From: Massiliimicrobium timonense
Lineage (GTDB): Bacteria > Bacillota_I > Bacilli_A > Erysipelotrichales > Coprobacillaceae
DNA: 55,585 bases
Assembly: GCF_002160865.1 (NCBI RefSeq)
Contig: NZ_NFLJ01000018.1
Location: 1-55,585 of the forward strand
Reading direction: 5' to 3'
Numbering within the stretch: the stretch's first letter is position 1; each line of letters begins with the position of its first letter. The notes beneath the pieces were generated by a model. It saw nothing but the letters and a program-made list of their open reading frames with translations. It was not told the DNA's origin and searched no databases. Positions 8,173 to 16,862 of the stretch are shown piece by piece. A program made the translations under genes and the position numbers.

Positions 8173-9360
8173 ATGGAAGGTTGGTATACAAGAGGGGAAG
8201 AAGCTTTTTTAAAAGCTTATGGACGTTATGATATTGTTTTAGAAAAAGGTGAAGGTGTTTATCTTTATGATACCAAAGGACGTCGTTATTTAGATTTTTA
8301 TGCCGGGATTGGTGTCAATTCGTTAGGTTATCGTTATCCAGCCTATGTTGAAGCATTGCAAAAACAAATAGATACTTTAATGCATGTTTCTAATTATTTT
8401 TATACACCAGTTGCTGTGGAGGCGGCCGAAGCAGTCAAAAAAGCCACACAGTTAGATGCTGTCTTTTTCTGTAATTCTGGAACTGAAGCCACAGAAGGGG
8501 CATTAAAACTGGCAAGAAAGTATTATTATTTAAAACATGGAAAGGCAGATAGTGAAATCATTTCTTTTCATCATTCTTTTCATGGGCGTTCTACCGGTTC
8601 AGTGAAGTTGACAGGAAATCCTGCCTATCAAAAAGCCTTTGGACCATTAATTGAAGGAGTTCGATATGCCACTTTGAATGATATTGAAAGTGTTAAGAAT
8701 CTCATCAATGAACGTACTGCTGCTATTATTGTGGAACCTGTTCAAGGTGAAGGTGGCGTTTATCCTTGTGATCAGGCTTTTATGAAAGCTTTAAGAGCAC
8801 TTTGTGATGAACATGATATCTGTCTGATTTTAGATGAAGTGCAAAGTGGTATGGGACGTACTGGAACAATCATGACATATTTTCAATATGATATCATGCC
8901 TGATATTGTTTGTCTGGCTAAAGGTATTGGTTGTGGGATTCCAGTAGGTGCTTTTGTCGCAAACCAAAAATGGGCACAGGCTATGCAACCTGGTGATCAT
9001 GGAAGTACTTATGGAGGAAATCCATTAGCTTGTATGGCTGTGAAAACTGTTTTTGAAATTTTGGAAAAAGAACACCTTTTAGACCATGTACAGGAAATTT
9101 CACAATACCTGATTCAGCGTTTAGATGAAGTTGTCAATGAATTTGATTGTGTGGTTGAACGTCGAGGTTTAGGTTTGATGCAGGGACTGGTATTGAATCA
9201 AGAAGCAAAACCAGTTGTGCATTCTTTATTGGATGATGGTGTGATTGTTGTGACAGCGGGGACAAATGTAATTCGTATGTTACCACCATTTATTATTCAA
9301 CGTGAACATGTCGATGCATTTATTGATATTTTGAAAAAAAATTTAAAAAAATTGTCATAA
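8173..9360 (+). CDS. Class III PLP aminotransferase (ArgD/N-acetyl-DAP aminotransferase type)
   Basis: A 395-residue fold-type I aminotransferase of the acetylornithine/succinyl-DAP group. The PLP lysine is in CLAKGIGCGIPVGAF; the cofactor-binding stretches NSGTEATEGALK and ILDEVQSGMGRTG are present. No arginine genes are nearby and it follows the deacetylase gene directly, so the likely job is the aminotransfer step of DAP synthesis (N-acetyl-L-2-amino-6-oxopimelate to N-acetyl-LL-DAP). B. subtilis uses the unrelated class I/II enzyme PatA for this. Two ATGs are possible (8170 overlapping the previous stop, or 8173, better spaced from GGGGG). Confidence 0.85.
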   Translation: MEGWYTRGEEAFLKAYGRYDIVLEKGEGVYLYDTKGRRYLDFYAGIGVNSLGYRYPAYVEALQKQIDTLMHVSNYFYTPVAVEAAEAVKKATQLDAVFFCNSGTEATEGALKLARKYYYLKHGKADSEIISFHHSFHGRSTGSVKLTGNPAYQKAFGPLIEGVRYATLNDIESVKNLINERTAAIIVEPVQGEGGVYPCDQAFMKALRALCDEHDICLILDEVQSGMGRTGTIMTYFQYDIMPDIVCLAKGIGCGIPVGAFVANQKWAQAMQPGDHGSTYGGNPLACMAVKTVFEILEKEHLLDHVQEISQYLIQRLDEVVNEFDCVVERRGLGLMQGLVLNQEAKPVVHSLLDDGVIVVTAGTNVIRMLPPFIIQREHVDAFIDILKKNLKKLS

Positions 9361-9367
9361 AAAGAAG

Positions 9368-9411
9368 AAAAACCTCTTACTTTTTGCGTATATAAAAGTA
9401 AGGGGGTTTTT
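9368..9411 (+). terminator. Dap-operon terminator that also contains the next gene's SD
   Basis: Arms 9368-9384 and 9394-9411 pair over about 17 bp with one bulge, ending in a T-run. The 3' arm carries AAGGGGG, the ribosome binding site for the exporter gene starting at 9414. The structure can therefore end the dap transcript or hide the start of the next gene in read-through RNA. Confidence 0.7.
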
Positions 9412-9413
9412 CT

Positions 9414-11441
9414 ATGTACAAATATCCAATAGAATTACAAGATGAAGAAAAAGCATGTGGTGCTTATTGTATTGCGATGATTTTAAAGTATTATCATTTT
9501 CATGATGAAATCAAAAACATTAAAAAGAAAGCCAGATTGAATCAAAATGGTATTTCAATCAAAGGAATGATTGAATGTTTAAAAAGCTATCAGATTGAAG
9601 CTAAAGCCTATGAAGCACATTTAGATGATGTGGAAAAAGAAGTAAAATGTCCTTGTATTTTATATATGATTGAAGCAGGACTAGGACATTTTGTTGTTTT
9701 GTATGAAATCAAAGATGATGAGTTTATCATAGGTGATCCAGCCAGAGGGTTAATCACTTTGTATCGTGAAGATGTGGAAGACATTTTCGGGCGTTTTGTG
9801 ATTGTGATTAAACATGTTGGTCGTGTTCCTGAACTACGTTATAAAAGTTATTTTCAGTTTTTAAAGGAAATGTTTTTGTCTTATCAAAAGTATCTGACAT
9901 CCTTTTTATGGAAAGGTTTATGGATTGCGTTGATTGGTTATGGCAGCAGTTACTTTTTTCAAATTTTAATTGATTATATTGATTTAAAGACACCTTTTTT
10001 CTATATGGCTGTGCTTTCTTTAGGTTATTGTTTTTTAGAAATGATGCGTACATATCTTTCTCAGTTAAAAATGAAAGAAATGATTCATTTACAAAAAGCA
10101 ATGGATGAAGATTATGTTTTTCAGTCTTTTATGAATATGTTGAAACAACCAGAAACTTTTTATCGTCAAGATGATGGTGTTATTCAAAGTCAATTATTAA
10201 GTTTATTTGAATTAACAGAAATGAGTTTAGAATGTTTTGAAAAGTTTTTTTTAGATGGTATGTTTTTTGTTGTCTTATGGATAGGAATGTGGTTTTTAAA
10301 TATTTGGATGACATGTATTGTGAGCGTTGTTTTATTGATTATTGTTTTGATGAGTTATCGTCGTTTAAAGGATTTTCAGACTTTGAATAAAAATTATCTG
10401 GAAGCCCATTTTCATTTTGGGCATCATGTCTTGGAATTGATTGAAAACCACCGTTTGATTTGTTATTTTGATTTGTTTCAAAGACAAAGAGAAAGAAGTT
10501 ATCATATTTATTTGGATGAAGCTTTATTAAAAGAAAAACAGGCATTATTCTTAAATCAATTTCATTCTCTTGTCCAATATATGATTGTTTTGTGTTATGG
10601 AATGATTTTATGTTTAGGATTTTATTTCTTTTCTCAAAAAACAATGACAATGGGGCAATTGATGATGTTTTATATGCTTGTATCTTATTGTATTCAACCA
10701 GTTTTAAATATCGTGACACTAGCAAGTCAGTATAAACAGGTCAGTTTGATTTATGAAAAATATAAGAATTTTGAAATTGATGAACAACCTTCTTTAGAAA
10801 CCTTGAATCAGTCTATTACATCTATTCGTTATGATGATGTTAGTTATGCCTATGGGTATCAAATGCCAGTTTTAGAACATATTGATTTAGATATTCATCA
10901 TCATCTTTGGATTAAAGGGGCAACCGGTAGTGGAAAATCTACACTTTTAAAACTGTTGATGGGACAGGATGATACATATCAGGGAGATATTTATATGAAT
11001 GGACAGGAATTAAGACAGATTGATTTATCATCTTTACATCAGCATATTGGTTATTTAAATGAAACACCAACTTTTTTACATATGACTTTAAAAGATAATT
11101 TTTTATGTCCTGATGAAAAGAAAATTCAATTTTATTTAAAAACTTTCAATCAAGAACAGCTTATAGATATGTTTCATATCGTCTTAAATGAAGATGGAAG
11201 TCCTTTGTCTTTAGGGCAAAGACAGGTTGTTGCGTTGATTCGTATGTTGTGTCGTGAATGGGATGTTTTGATTATGGATGAAGCTTTTTCGCATTTAGAT
11301 ACCCGTCTGGCTAATAAGATTTTACGATATTTATTGAAAAATGATGAGGGAAAGATTTATATTATGGTGAACCATCAAACAAAGATAGTGAACAAGGATA
11401 TGGAATGTGTTATAATTGAAAAAGGAAAAATAAAGAAATAA
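9414..11441 (+). CDS. C39 peptidase-containing ABC exporter (bacteriocin/peptide type)
   Basis: A 675-residue peptidase-containing ABC transporter, which clips a leader from a substrate peptide at a double-Gly site and exports it. Residues 1-135 form the C39 peptidase: Cys15 in EKACGAYC, His92 in GLGHFVV and Asp108 in GDPARG are the expected catalytic residues. About residues 150-450 hold membrane segments. The ATPase has Walker A GATGSGKST (about 502-510), signature SLGQRQ, Walker B DVLIMDEAF and a switch His in MVNHQ. No accessory protein, immunity gene or double-Gly precursor is visible nearby, so its cargo is encoded elsewhere or has been missed. It sits between housekeeping operons and shares the local base composition. 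Confidence 0.88.
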   Translation: MYKYPIELQDEEKACGAYCIAMILKYYHFHDEIKNIKKKARLNQNGISIKGMIECLKSYQIEAKAYEAHLDDVEKEVKCPCILYMIEAGLGHFVVLYEIKDDEFIIGDPARGLITLYREDVEDIFGRFVIVIKHVGRVPELRYKSYFQFLKEMFLSYQKYLTSFLWKGLWIALIGYGSSYFFQILIDYIDLKTPFFYMAVLSLGYCFLEMMRTYLSQLKMKEMIHLQKAMDEDYVFQSFMNMLKQPETFYRQDDGVIQSQLLSLFELTEMSLECFEKFFLDGMFFVVLWIGMWFLNIWMTCIVSVVLLIIVLMSYRRLKDFQTLNKNYLEAHFHFGHHVLELIENHRLICYFDLFQRQRERSYHIYLDEALLKEKQALFLNQFHSLVQYMIVLCYGMILCLGFYFFSQKTMTMGQLMMFYMLVSYCIQPVLNIVTLASQYKQVSLIYEKYKNFEIDEQPSLETLNQSITSIRYDDVSYAYGYQMPVLEHIDLDIHHHLWIKGATGSGKSTLLKLLMGQDDTYQGDIYMNGQELRQIDLSSLHQHIGYLNETPTFLHMTLKDNFLCPDEKKIQFYLKTFNQEQLIDMFHIVLNEDGSPLSLGQRQVVALIRMLCREWDVLIMDEAFSHLDTRLANKILRYLLKNDEGKIYIMVNHQTKIVNKDMECVIIEKGKIKK

Positions 11442-11452
11442 AGGGTGAGAAA

Positions 11453-11914
11453 ATGAATATTGATTTTGTATATGAAGATGAAAAACATTTATGTCAAGAA
11501 AGTTATGAAGATGTTTTTAAACAAATTATTGAAACAACTTTAAAAACTTTACAGTTGGATGATGATGTTGAATTATCTTGTGTGATTGTTGATGATGGGC
11601 AGATTCATCAAATCAATCGTGATTATCGTCATATTGATCGTGCGACAGATGTGATTAGTTTTGCCTTAGAAGATAATGAACAATATTATGTAGAAGGAAT
11701 GCCAAGAAGTTTAGGAGATATTTTTATTTCTTATGATCATGCTTGTGCTCAAGCCAAAGATTATGGACATTCTTTAAAGCGTGAAATGTGTTTTTTGATG
11801 ACGCATGGTCTTTTGCATTTATTAGGATATGATCATATGAATGAAGATGAAGAAAAAGAAATGTTTAGTTTACAAAAAGAAATTTTAAATCAGTTAGGAA
11901 TAGAAAGAGGTTAA
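11453..11914 (+). CDS. ybeY: rRNA maturation endoribonuclease YbeY
   Basis: Zinc-dependent endoribonuclease involved in 16S rRNA 3'-end maturation and ribosome quality control. 153 residues. The HGxxHxxGYDH zinc motif is present (His118, His122, His128), with the conserved TDVISFAL strand near residue 65. GGGTGAG precedes the ATG. First gene of the ybeY-cdd-era-recO run; dgkA, found between ybeY and cdd in B. subtilis, is absent here. Confidence 0.95.
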   Translation: MNIDFVYEDEKHLCQESYEDVFKQIIETTLKTLQLDDDVELSCVIVDDGQIHQINRDYRHIDRATDVISFALEDNEQYYVEGMPRSLGDIFISYDHACAQAKDYGHSLKREMCFLMTHGLLHLLGYDHMNEDEEKEMFSLQKEILNQLGIERG

Positions 11915-11916
11915 AT

Positions 11917-12312
11917 ATGGATTATCAAAAACTTGTAGATGAAGCGTTTGAAGCTTCTAAGAATGCTTATGTTCCTTATTCACATTTTCGTGTGGGAGCG
12001 TGTCTGTTGTTAAAAAATGGACAGAGAATATACGGGACAAATATTGAAAATGCAGCTTATGGTTCAACTATGTGTGCAGAGCGTAATGCGATTTTTCAAG
12101 CTTATTGTCAAGGATATCGTCAAGATGATATCGAAGCTTTAGCGATTGTGGGAGATTGTACACCTTTAATCTCTCCATGTGGAGCCTGTCGACAGGTACT
12201 GGCAGAATTAATGAATCCTCTCACACCTATTATTTTAGGAAACAAAGATTATTATGAAGTGACAAATATGCAGACGTTATTACCACGTGCATTTACAGGA
12301 GAAAGTTTATGA
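11917..12312 (+). CDS. cdd: Cytidine deaminase
   Basis: Deaminates cytidine and deoxycytidine to uridines in pyrimidine salvage. 131 residues, the short tetrameric form. Zinc ligands and the proton shuttle are visible: Cys53 and Glu55 in MCAERNA, Cys88 and Cys91 in SPCGACRQ. Starts 2 bases after the ybeY stop with AGAGG upstream and overlaps era by 4 bases, so translation is probably coupled. Confidence 0.95.
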   Translation: MDYQKLVDEAFEASKNAYVPYSHFRVGACLLLKNGQRIYGTNIENAAYGSTMCAERNAIFQAYCQGYRQDDIEALAIVGDCTPLISPCGACRQVLAELMNPLTPIILGNKDYYEVTNMQTLLPRAFTGESL

Positions 12313-13205
12313 CATTTAAATCAGGATTTGTAAGTATTGTTGGTCGTCCCAATGTTGGAAAATCAACGTTATTAAATCATATATTAAAAACAAAATTGGC
12401 GATTACATCATCAACAGCTCAAACAACACGTAATACCATTCAAGGGATTTATACGGATGATGAGGCACAGATTATTTTTATGGATACACCGGGTATTCAT
12501 AAACCACAGGATGGTTTAGGTTCATTTATGAATACTAATGCTTTAAATAGTATTTATGGTGTGGATATTGTTTTATTGATTGCGCCAGCTGATGAAAAGA
12601 TTGGTAAGGGAGATCGTTTTATTGTCAATCGTTTAAAAGAAGCTGATGGACCTGTTTATCTGATTTTAAATAAAATAGATTTATTGTCTAAAGAACAACT
12701 GGTTCAAAAATTGGCACAATGGAAAGAAATGTTTGATTTTAAAGAAATCATTCCTATCAGTGCATTAAATGGAGATAATGTAGAACATTTATTAGAAATT
12801 ATTAAAAGTGATCTTCATGAAGGTGTGATGTATTATCCTAAAGATCATATTACAGATCATCCAGAACGTTTTATTATGGCTGAATTTATTCGTGAAAAGA
12901 TTCTTTATTTTACGCATGAAGAAGTTCCACATAGTGTTGCGATTGTGATTGAAAGTATGACAGAAGATGAACAGGGAGTGCATGTCATGGCAGCGATTGT
13001 CGTGGATCGCCCAAGTCAAAAAGCCATTCTTATTGGAAAACAAGGCAGCATGATAAAAAAAATCAGACAAAATGCTCGTCGTGAAATGAAACGCTTTTTA
13101 CAGACACCAGTAACACTGGAATTATTTGTGAAAGTGGAAAAGAACTGGCGTAATAAACAAAAGTATTTAAGAGAGTTTGGTTATGATGAAAACGACTATT
13201 CATGA
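12309..13205 (+). CDS. era: GTPase Era
   Basis: Essential GTPase that binds 16S rRNA and helps 30S subunit assembly. 298 residues. G1 GRPNVGKST (residues 12-20), G3 DTPG, G4 NKID and the C-terminal KH RNA-binding domain (IGKQGSMIKKI) are all present. Its start overlaps cdd (ATGA) and its end overlaps the start of recO. Confidence 0.97.
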   Translation: MTFKSGFVSIVGRPNVGKSTLLNHILKTKLAITSSTAQTTRNTIQGIYTDDEAQIIFMDTPGIHKPQDGLGSFMNTNALNSIYGVDIVLLIAPADEKIGKGDRFIVNRLKEADGPVYLILNKIDLLSKEQLVQKLAQWKEMFDFKEIIPISALNGDNVEHLLEIIKSDLHEGVMYYPKDHITDHPERFIMAEFIREKILYFTHEEVPHSVAIVIESMTEDEQGVHVMAAIVVDRPSQKAILIGKQGSMIKKIRQNARREMKRFLQTPVTLELFVKVEKNWRNKQKYLREFGYDENDYS

Positions 13206-13923
13206 GGAAACAGTCGAAGCGATTATTTTAAAGAAAACACCTTATAAAGAAAATGATATGATTTTACATGTTTATACCCGTGAGTATGGAAAAATCAGTG
13301 TTCTGGCACGAGGCATTAGAAAGATGACAAGTAAAAATGCAAGAGGATGTCAGGAAATGATGTTAAGTGAGCTGACGATTCATCTTAAAAAAGGACTCAG
13401 TTCATTGATGAAAGCTTCACCCGTGAATTATTTTCGACATATTGAAGAAAACCTTGAAAGTGAGATTGTTGGACAATATATTTTAGAATATTATTATCGT
13501 TATGTAGAAGAAAATCAGCCTTTAGAAAAAGAATATGAAATCTTATATGAGGCTTTACATGCTTTAGATGTTGGTTATATGCCTTTGTTGGTTTATCTTG
13601 TTTTTAATGTTTTTATCTTAGATCATAATGGTGTTTCTTTAGATGTTGATGGATGTGTCTTTTGTCGTTCTCCACAGGTTGTTTCTATTTCATTAGAAGA
13701 TGGAGGATTTGTCTGTCGTGAACATCTGGGTCATCACCCATTATATTCTCATGAAGTTCTTAAGGCTTTTCGTCATATCCATAAAATTCCAATGAAAGCT
13801 ATTGATCATATTCATGTATCTTCATCTGTTATTTCTGTATTGGTTCCTTTAATGGAAACACTGATAGAGGAATATACGGGAATTCAGTTGAAAACATCAC
13901 GTTTTATTCATCAAATTGTGTAG
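13183..13923 (+). CDS. recO: DNA repair protein RecO
   Basis: Loads RecA at gaps together with RecF and RecR. 246 residues from the ATG at 13183; TTG at 13177 in the same frame is a weaker choice. An N-terminal OB-fold (EAIILKKTPYKENDMILHVY) is followed by a helical domain and a Cys cluster (CVFCRS...FVCREH) that may bind zinc. It overlaps era by 23 bases, as a tight operon. The stop codon lies inside the stem of the following terminator. Confidence 0.93.
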   Translation: MMKTTIHEETVEAIILKKTPYKENDMILHVYTREYGKISVLARGIRKMTSKNARGCQEMMLSELTIHLKKGLSSLMKASPVNYFRHIEENLESEIVGQYILEYYYRYVEENQPLEKEYEILYEALHALDVGYMPLLVYLVFNVFILDHNGVSLDVDGCVFCRSPQVVSISLEDGGFVCREHLGHHPLYSHEVLKAFRHIHKIPMKAIDHIHVSSSVISVLVPLMETLIEEYTGIQLKTSRFIHQIV

Positions 13924-13941
13924 AATTTCTACACAATTTTA
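13913..13941 (+). terminator. Terminator of the ybeY-recO operon
   Basis: Perfect 12-bp stem AAATTGTGTAGA (13913-13924) and TCTACACAATTT (13928-13939), loop ATT, T-rich tail. The recO TAG stop is part of the stem. Confidence 0.85.
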
Positions 13942-13963
13942 TTTTTCTTCAAAACAAATTGGT

Positions 13964-13970
13964 GTATAAT
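13964..13970 (+). promoter_or_regulatory. -10 element of the ygiQ-like gene
   Basis: TATAAT at 13965-13970, directly after the operon terminator and 25 bases before the ygiQ-like start, with GAAGGGGA as ribosome binding site. The -35 is poor. Confidence 0.5.
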
Positions 13971-13994
13971 AGGAACAAGTGAAGGGGAAATGAT

Positions 13995-15809
13995 ATGGGA
14001 CAATTTTTACCAGTGACAAGAGAAGAAATGTTAGAAAGAGGTTGGCAACAGCCTGATTTTGTTTATATTAGTGGTGATGCTTATGTAGATCATCCATCCT
14101 TTGGTGCAGCGATTATTACACGAATTTTAGAAAGTCGTGGTTTTAAAGTGTGTATGTTAGCCCAGCCAGACTGGCGTCGTTTAGATGATTTTCAGCGTTT
14201 TGGTAAACCACGTCTGGGATTTTTGATTTCCAGTGGGAATATTGATTCAATGGTGAATCATTATAGTGTATCGAAAAAAAGAAGAAAGAAAGATAGTTAT
14301 TCAAATAATGGTGAAATGGGACATCGTCCAGATCGTGCCGTGATTGTTTACAGCCAAAAAGTACGTCAGGCTTATCCCGATGCGACGATTTTAATTGGTG
14401 GAATTGAAGCCAGTTTAAGACGTCTGGCACACTATGATTATTGGGATGATAAAGTCAGAAAGTCTATTCTTGTAGATGCAAGGGCAGATTTATTAATGTA
14501 TGGTATGGGAGAAAACAGCATTATAGAGATTGCAGAAGCATTGGATTCGGGATTAGAGGCACGTTATTTAACATATTTGGATGGAACGGTTTTTAAAGTG
14601 AAGGATTTATCTATGATTTCACAAGACTATGTCATGTTACCTTCTTATCATGATATTACTCATGATAAAAGAGAATATGCGAAATCTTTTGGTATTCAAT
14701 ATCGCCATACTGATCATTACAATGCGAAAACATTGGTAGAACCTTATGAAGGGTTTTACATTGTACAAAACCGTCCAAATCGACCATTAACACAGATGGA
14801 AATGGATGATACATATGCTTTGCCTTATCAAAGAACATATCATCCAAGTTATGATTATATACCCGCTATTGAAGAAGTTCGTTTTTCATTAATTAGTAAT
14901 CGTGGTTGTTTTGGAGCCTGTAATTTTTGTGCATTGAATTTTCATCAGGGACGTATCATTCAGTCACGTTCACATGAATCTTTGATTGAAGAAGCGAAAA
15001 AGATGATTCAAGAGCCAGATTTCAAAGGATATATCCATGATGTCGGTGGACCAACAGCTAATTTTAGATTTCCTAGCTGTCAAAAACAAACCAGACATGG
15101 AGCTTGTCCAACTAGACAATGTCTATGGCCTCAGCCATGTCGTCAATTAAGAGTGGACCACCAAGATTATTTGAAGCTGTTAAGAAAATTAAGAAGCTTA
15201 GATGGTGTCAAAAAGGTCTTTATACGTTCGGGAATTCGCTATGATTATTTGATGTATGATCAAGATGACAGCTTTTTTAAGGAACTTGTACAATATCATA
15301 TCAGTGGACAATTAAAGGTGGCTCCAGAACATATTAGTAATCAAGTGTTAGACAAGATGGGAAAACCTCATCGTGAGTTATATGAAAAATTTGTTCAAAA
15401 ATATACACAACTCAATAAAGAGATGAATAAGAACCAATATCTTGTACCTTATCTTATGTCTTCACATCCGGGCAGTGATTTAAACAGTGCTATCGAACTG
15501 GCAGAGTATTTAAGAGATATTCATCATCAGCCAGAACAGGTTCAAGATTTTTATCCAACTCCTGGTACATTATCAACAGCGATGTATTATACCGAATTAG
15601 ATCCTCGTGATTTGAGTCCAGTCTATGTTGCGAAAACACCAAAAGAAAAAGCCATGCAAAGAGCTTTGATGCAGTATCGTCGTCCACAAAATTATCATCT
15701 TGTTTATGAAGCTTTAGTGTTGGCAAAAAGAACTGATTTAATAGGTTTTCAAAAGAAATGTTTAATTAAGCCTAAAGGACAAAAACGCCCACTTCAAAGG
15801 AGGTCATAA
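13995..15809 (+). CDS. YgiQ-family radical SAM protein
   Basis: A 604-residue member of the YgiQ/UPF0313 family: an N-terminal B12-binding-like region, then a radical SAM core with the cluster motif CFGACNFC near residue 305 and a long C-terminal region. Family members are widespread but the reaction is not established. A Cys-rich stretch (CQKQTRHGACPTRQCLWPQPC) after the core could hold a second metal site; this motif recurs in the family. Own promoter; the alpha/beta hydrolase gene follows after one base, so the two are probably co-transcribed. Confidence 0.88.
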   Translation: MGQFLPVTREEMLERGWQQPDFVYISGDAYVDHPSFGAAIITRILESRGFKVCMLAQPDWRRLDDFQRFGKPRLGFLISSGNIDSMVNHYSVSKKRRKKDSYSNNGEMGHRPDRAVIVYSQKVRQAYPDATILIGGIEASLRRLAHYDYWDDKVRKSILVDARADLLMYGMGENSIIEIAEALDSGLEARYLTYLDGTVFKVKDLSMISQDYVMLPSYHDITHDKREYAKSFGIQYRHTDHYNAKTLVEPYEGFYIVQNRPNRPLTQMEMDDTYALPYQRTYHPSYDYIPAIEEVRFSLISNRGCFGACNFCALNFHQGRIIQSRSHESLIEEAKKMIQEPDFKGYIHDVGGPTANFRFPSCQKQTRHGACPTRQCLWPQPCRQLRVDHQDYLKLLRKLRSLDGVKKVFIRSGIRYDYLMYDQDDSFFKELVQYHISGQLKVAPEHISNQVLDKMGKPHRELYEKFVQKYTQLNKEMNKNQYLVPYLMSSHPGSDLNSAIELAEYLRDIHHQPEQVQDFYPTPGTLSTAMYYTELDPRDLSPVYVAKTPKEKAMQRALMQYRRPQNYHLVYEALVLAKRTDLIGFQKKCLIKPKGQKRPLQRRS

Positions 15810-15810
15810 T

Positions 15811-16725
15811 ATGAAACGTCATGCAGTTTTCACATCATCCATGCATATCAGCATTCATTATTTTATTTATGAACCTCAAGTTGTTTTGCGTGTGAAAGGC
15901 ATTGTTCAGATTCATCATGGTTTAGGTGAACATGCGGGTCGCTATGAACATTTTGCATCTTTTTTAGCTAGTCATGGCTATGTTGTTGTGGTGAGTGATT
16001 TTGCCGGTCATGGACGTTCTTTGATTGATTTTGAACAGGGCTATTTTGGTGAACATGATGGACCTATTCATTTGATTGAAGACATGCATCGTTTACAGAT
16101 GATTATTAGAGAAAAATATCCAGATTCTCCTTATTTTATGCTAGGAACAGATTTGGGTTCTATTCTCATTCGCCAATATATGAGTGATTTTGGTGATTTT
16201 ATTGAAGGAGCTTTATTATTAGGAACACTTTCGCAGGTGGATTTCTTTTATTTCAAACGCATCTATTTGTGGTTATTAAAGTTTTGGAAAGGACCTGCTT
16301 ATAAGGCACAGCAATATTCTCGTTATATACGTCATTATTTGAATAAAAGAGTTCATATGACAAATGATATGGATTGGTTAACAAGTGATGAAGATGAAAG
16401 AAAGAAGTTTTTAGATGATCCAATGGCTCATTTTGCTTATACTGTTCAGGGTTATCGTGATATGACTGAGATGATTAAAGATGTCAATAGTGATAAATCC
16501 ATCATGAAGATTCCTGCTTATTTATCTATTTATATTGGTGTAGGTGAAAATGATCCTATGAATGCTCATATTCAAAAATTGATTCAAAAATATAAAAAAA
16601 TACCAATTGAAGATTTAACTTTCCATATTTTCAAAGGGCAACGTCATGCATTGCTTTTTGAAAAAGAAAAAAAGAAAGTTTATCAAAGTATTTTAGATTG
16701 GCTTGATGAGAGAACGTATTTATAG
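15811..16725 (+). CDS. Alpha/beta hydrolase, monoacylglycerol-lipase-like, with Asp at the nucleophile position
   Basis: A 304-residue serine-aminopeptidase/lysophospholipase-type fold. The oxyanion region HHGLGEHAGRY and the following strand SDFAGHGRS are typical. The nucleophile elbow, normally GHSMG, reads GTDLG (residues 112-116), with Asp114 where Ser is expected. The acid is probably in GVGENDP and the His in FKGQRHALLFE. An Asp nucleophile is known in haloalkane dehalogenases and epoxide hydrolases of this fold, but the rest of this protein looks lipase-like. It may have another reaction or have lost esterase activity. AGGAGGT overlaps the end of the ygiQ-like gene, so the pair is an operon. 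Confidence 0.8.
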   Translation: MKRHAVFTSSMHISIHYFIYEPQVVLRVKGIVQIHHGLGEHAGRYEHFASFLASHGYVVVVSDFAGHGRSLIDFEQGYFGEHDGPIHLIEDMHRLQMIIREKYPDSPYFMLGTDLGSILIRQYMSDFGDFIEGALLLGTLSQVDFFYFKRIYLWLLKFWKGPAYKAQQYSRYIRHYLNKRVHMTNDMDWLTSDEDERKKFLDDPMAHFAYTVQGYRDMTEMIKDVNSDKSIMKIPAYLSIYIGVGENDPMNAHIQKLIQKYKKIPIEDLTFHIFKGQRHALLFEKEKKKVYQSILDWLDERTYL

Positions 16726-16742
16726 GGTACACTCATCGTTGG

Positions 16743-16771
16743 TTGACAAATGACTACTATAAGGGTATAAA
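16743..16771 (+). promoter_or_regulatory. Strong SigA promoter upstream of glyS
   Basis: TTGACA (16743-16748), 17-base spacer, TATAAA (16766-16771). Near-consensus housekeeping promoter. Confidence 0.8.
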
Positions 16772-16793
16772 TACGAAGTAAATATAAAAATAA

Positions 16794-16819
16794 AAAGACT
16801 TGGCTATTGCTAGGTCTTT
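16794..16819 (+). promoter_or_regulatory. Leader hairpin between glyS promoter and start
   Basis: An 11-bp stem with two G-U pairs (16794-16804 with 16809-16819, loop TATT) lies about 15 bases after the predicted transcription start. It is followed by CCTATTTTATA, a poor T-run. No T-box (specifier loop plus T-box sequence) is recognisable, and the leader of about 85 bases is short for one. It could be a weak attenuator or an RNA-stabilising 5' hairpin. Confidence 0.45.
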
Positions 16820-16862
16820 CCTATTTTATATAGGTATAAAATGAGATAAAAGGGGTATAAAT

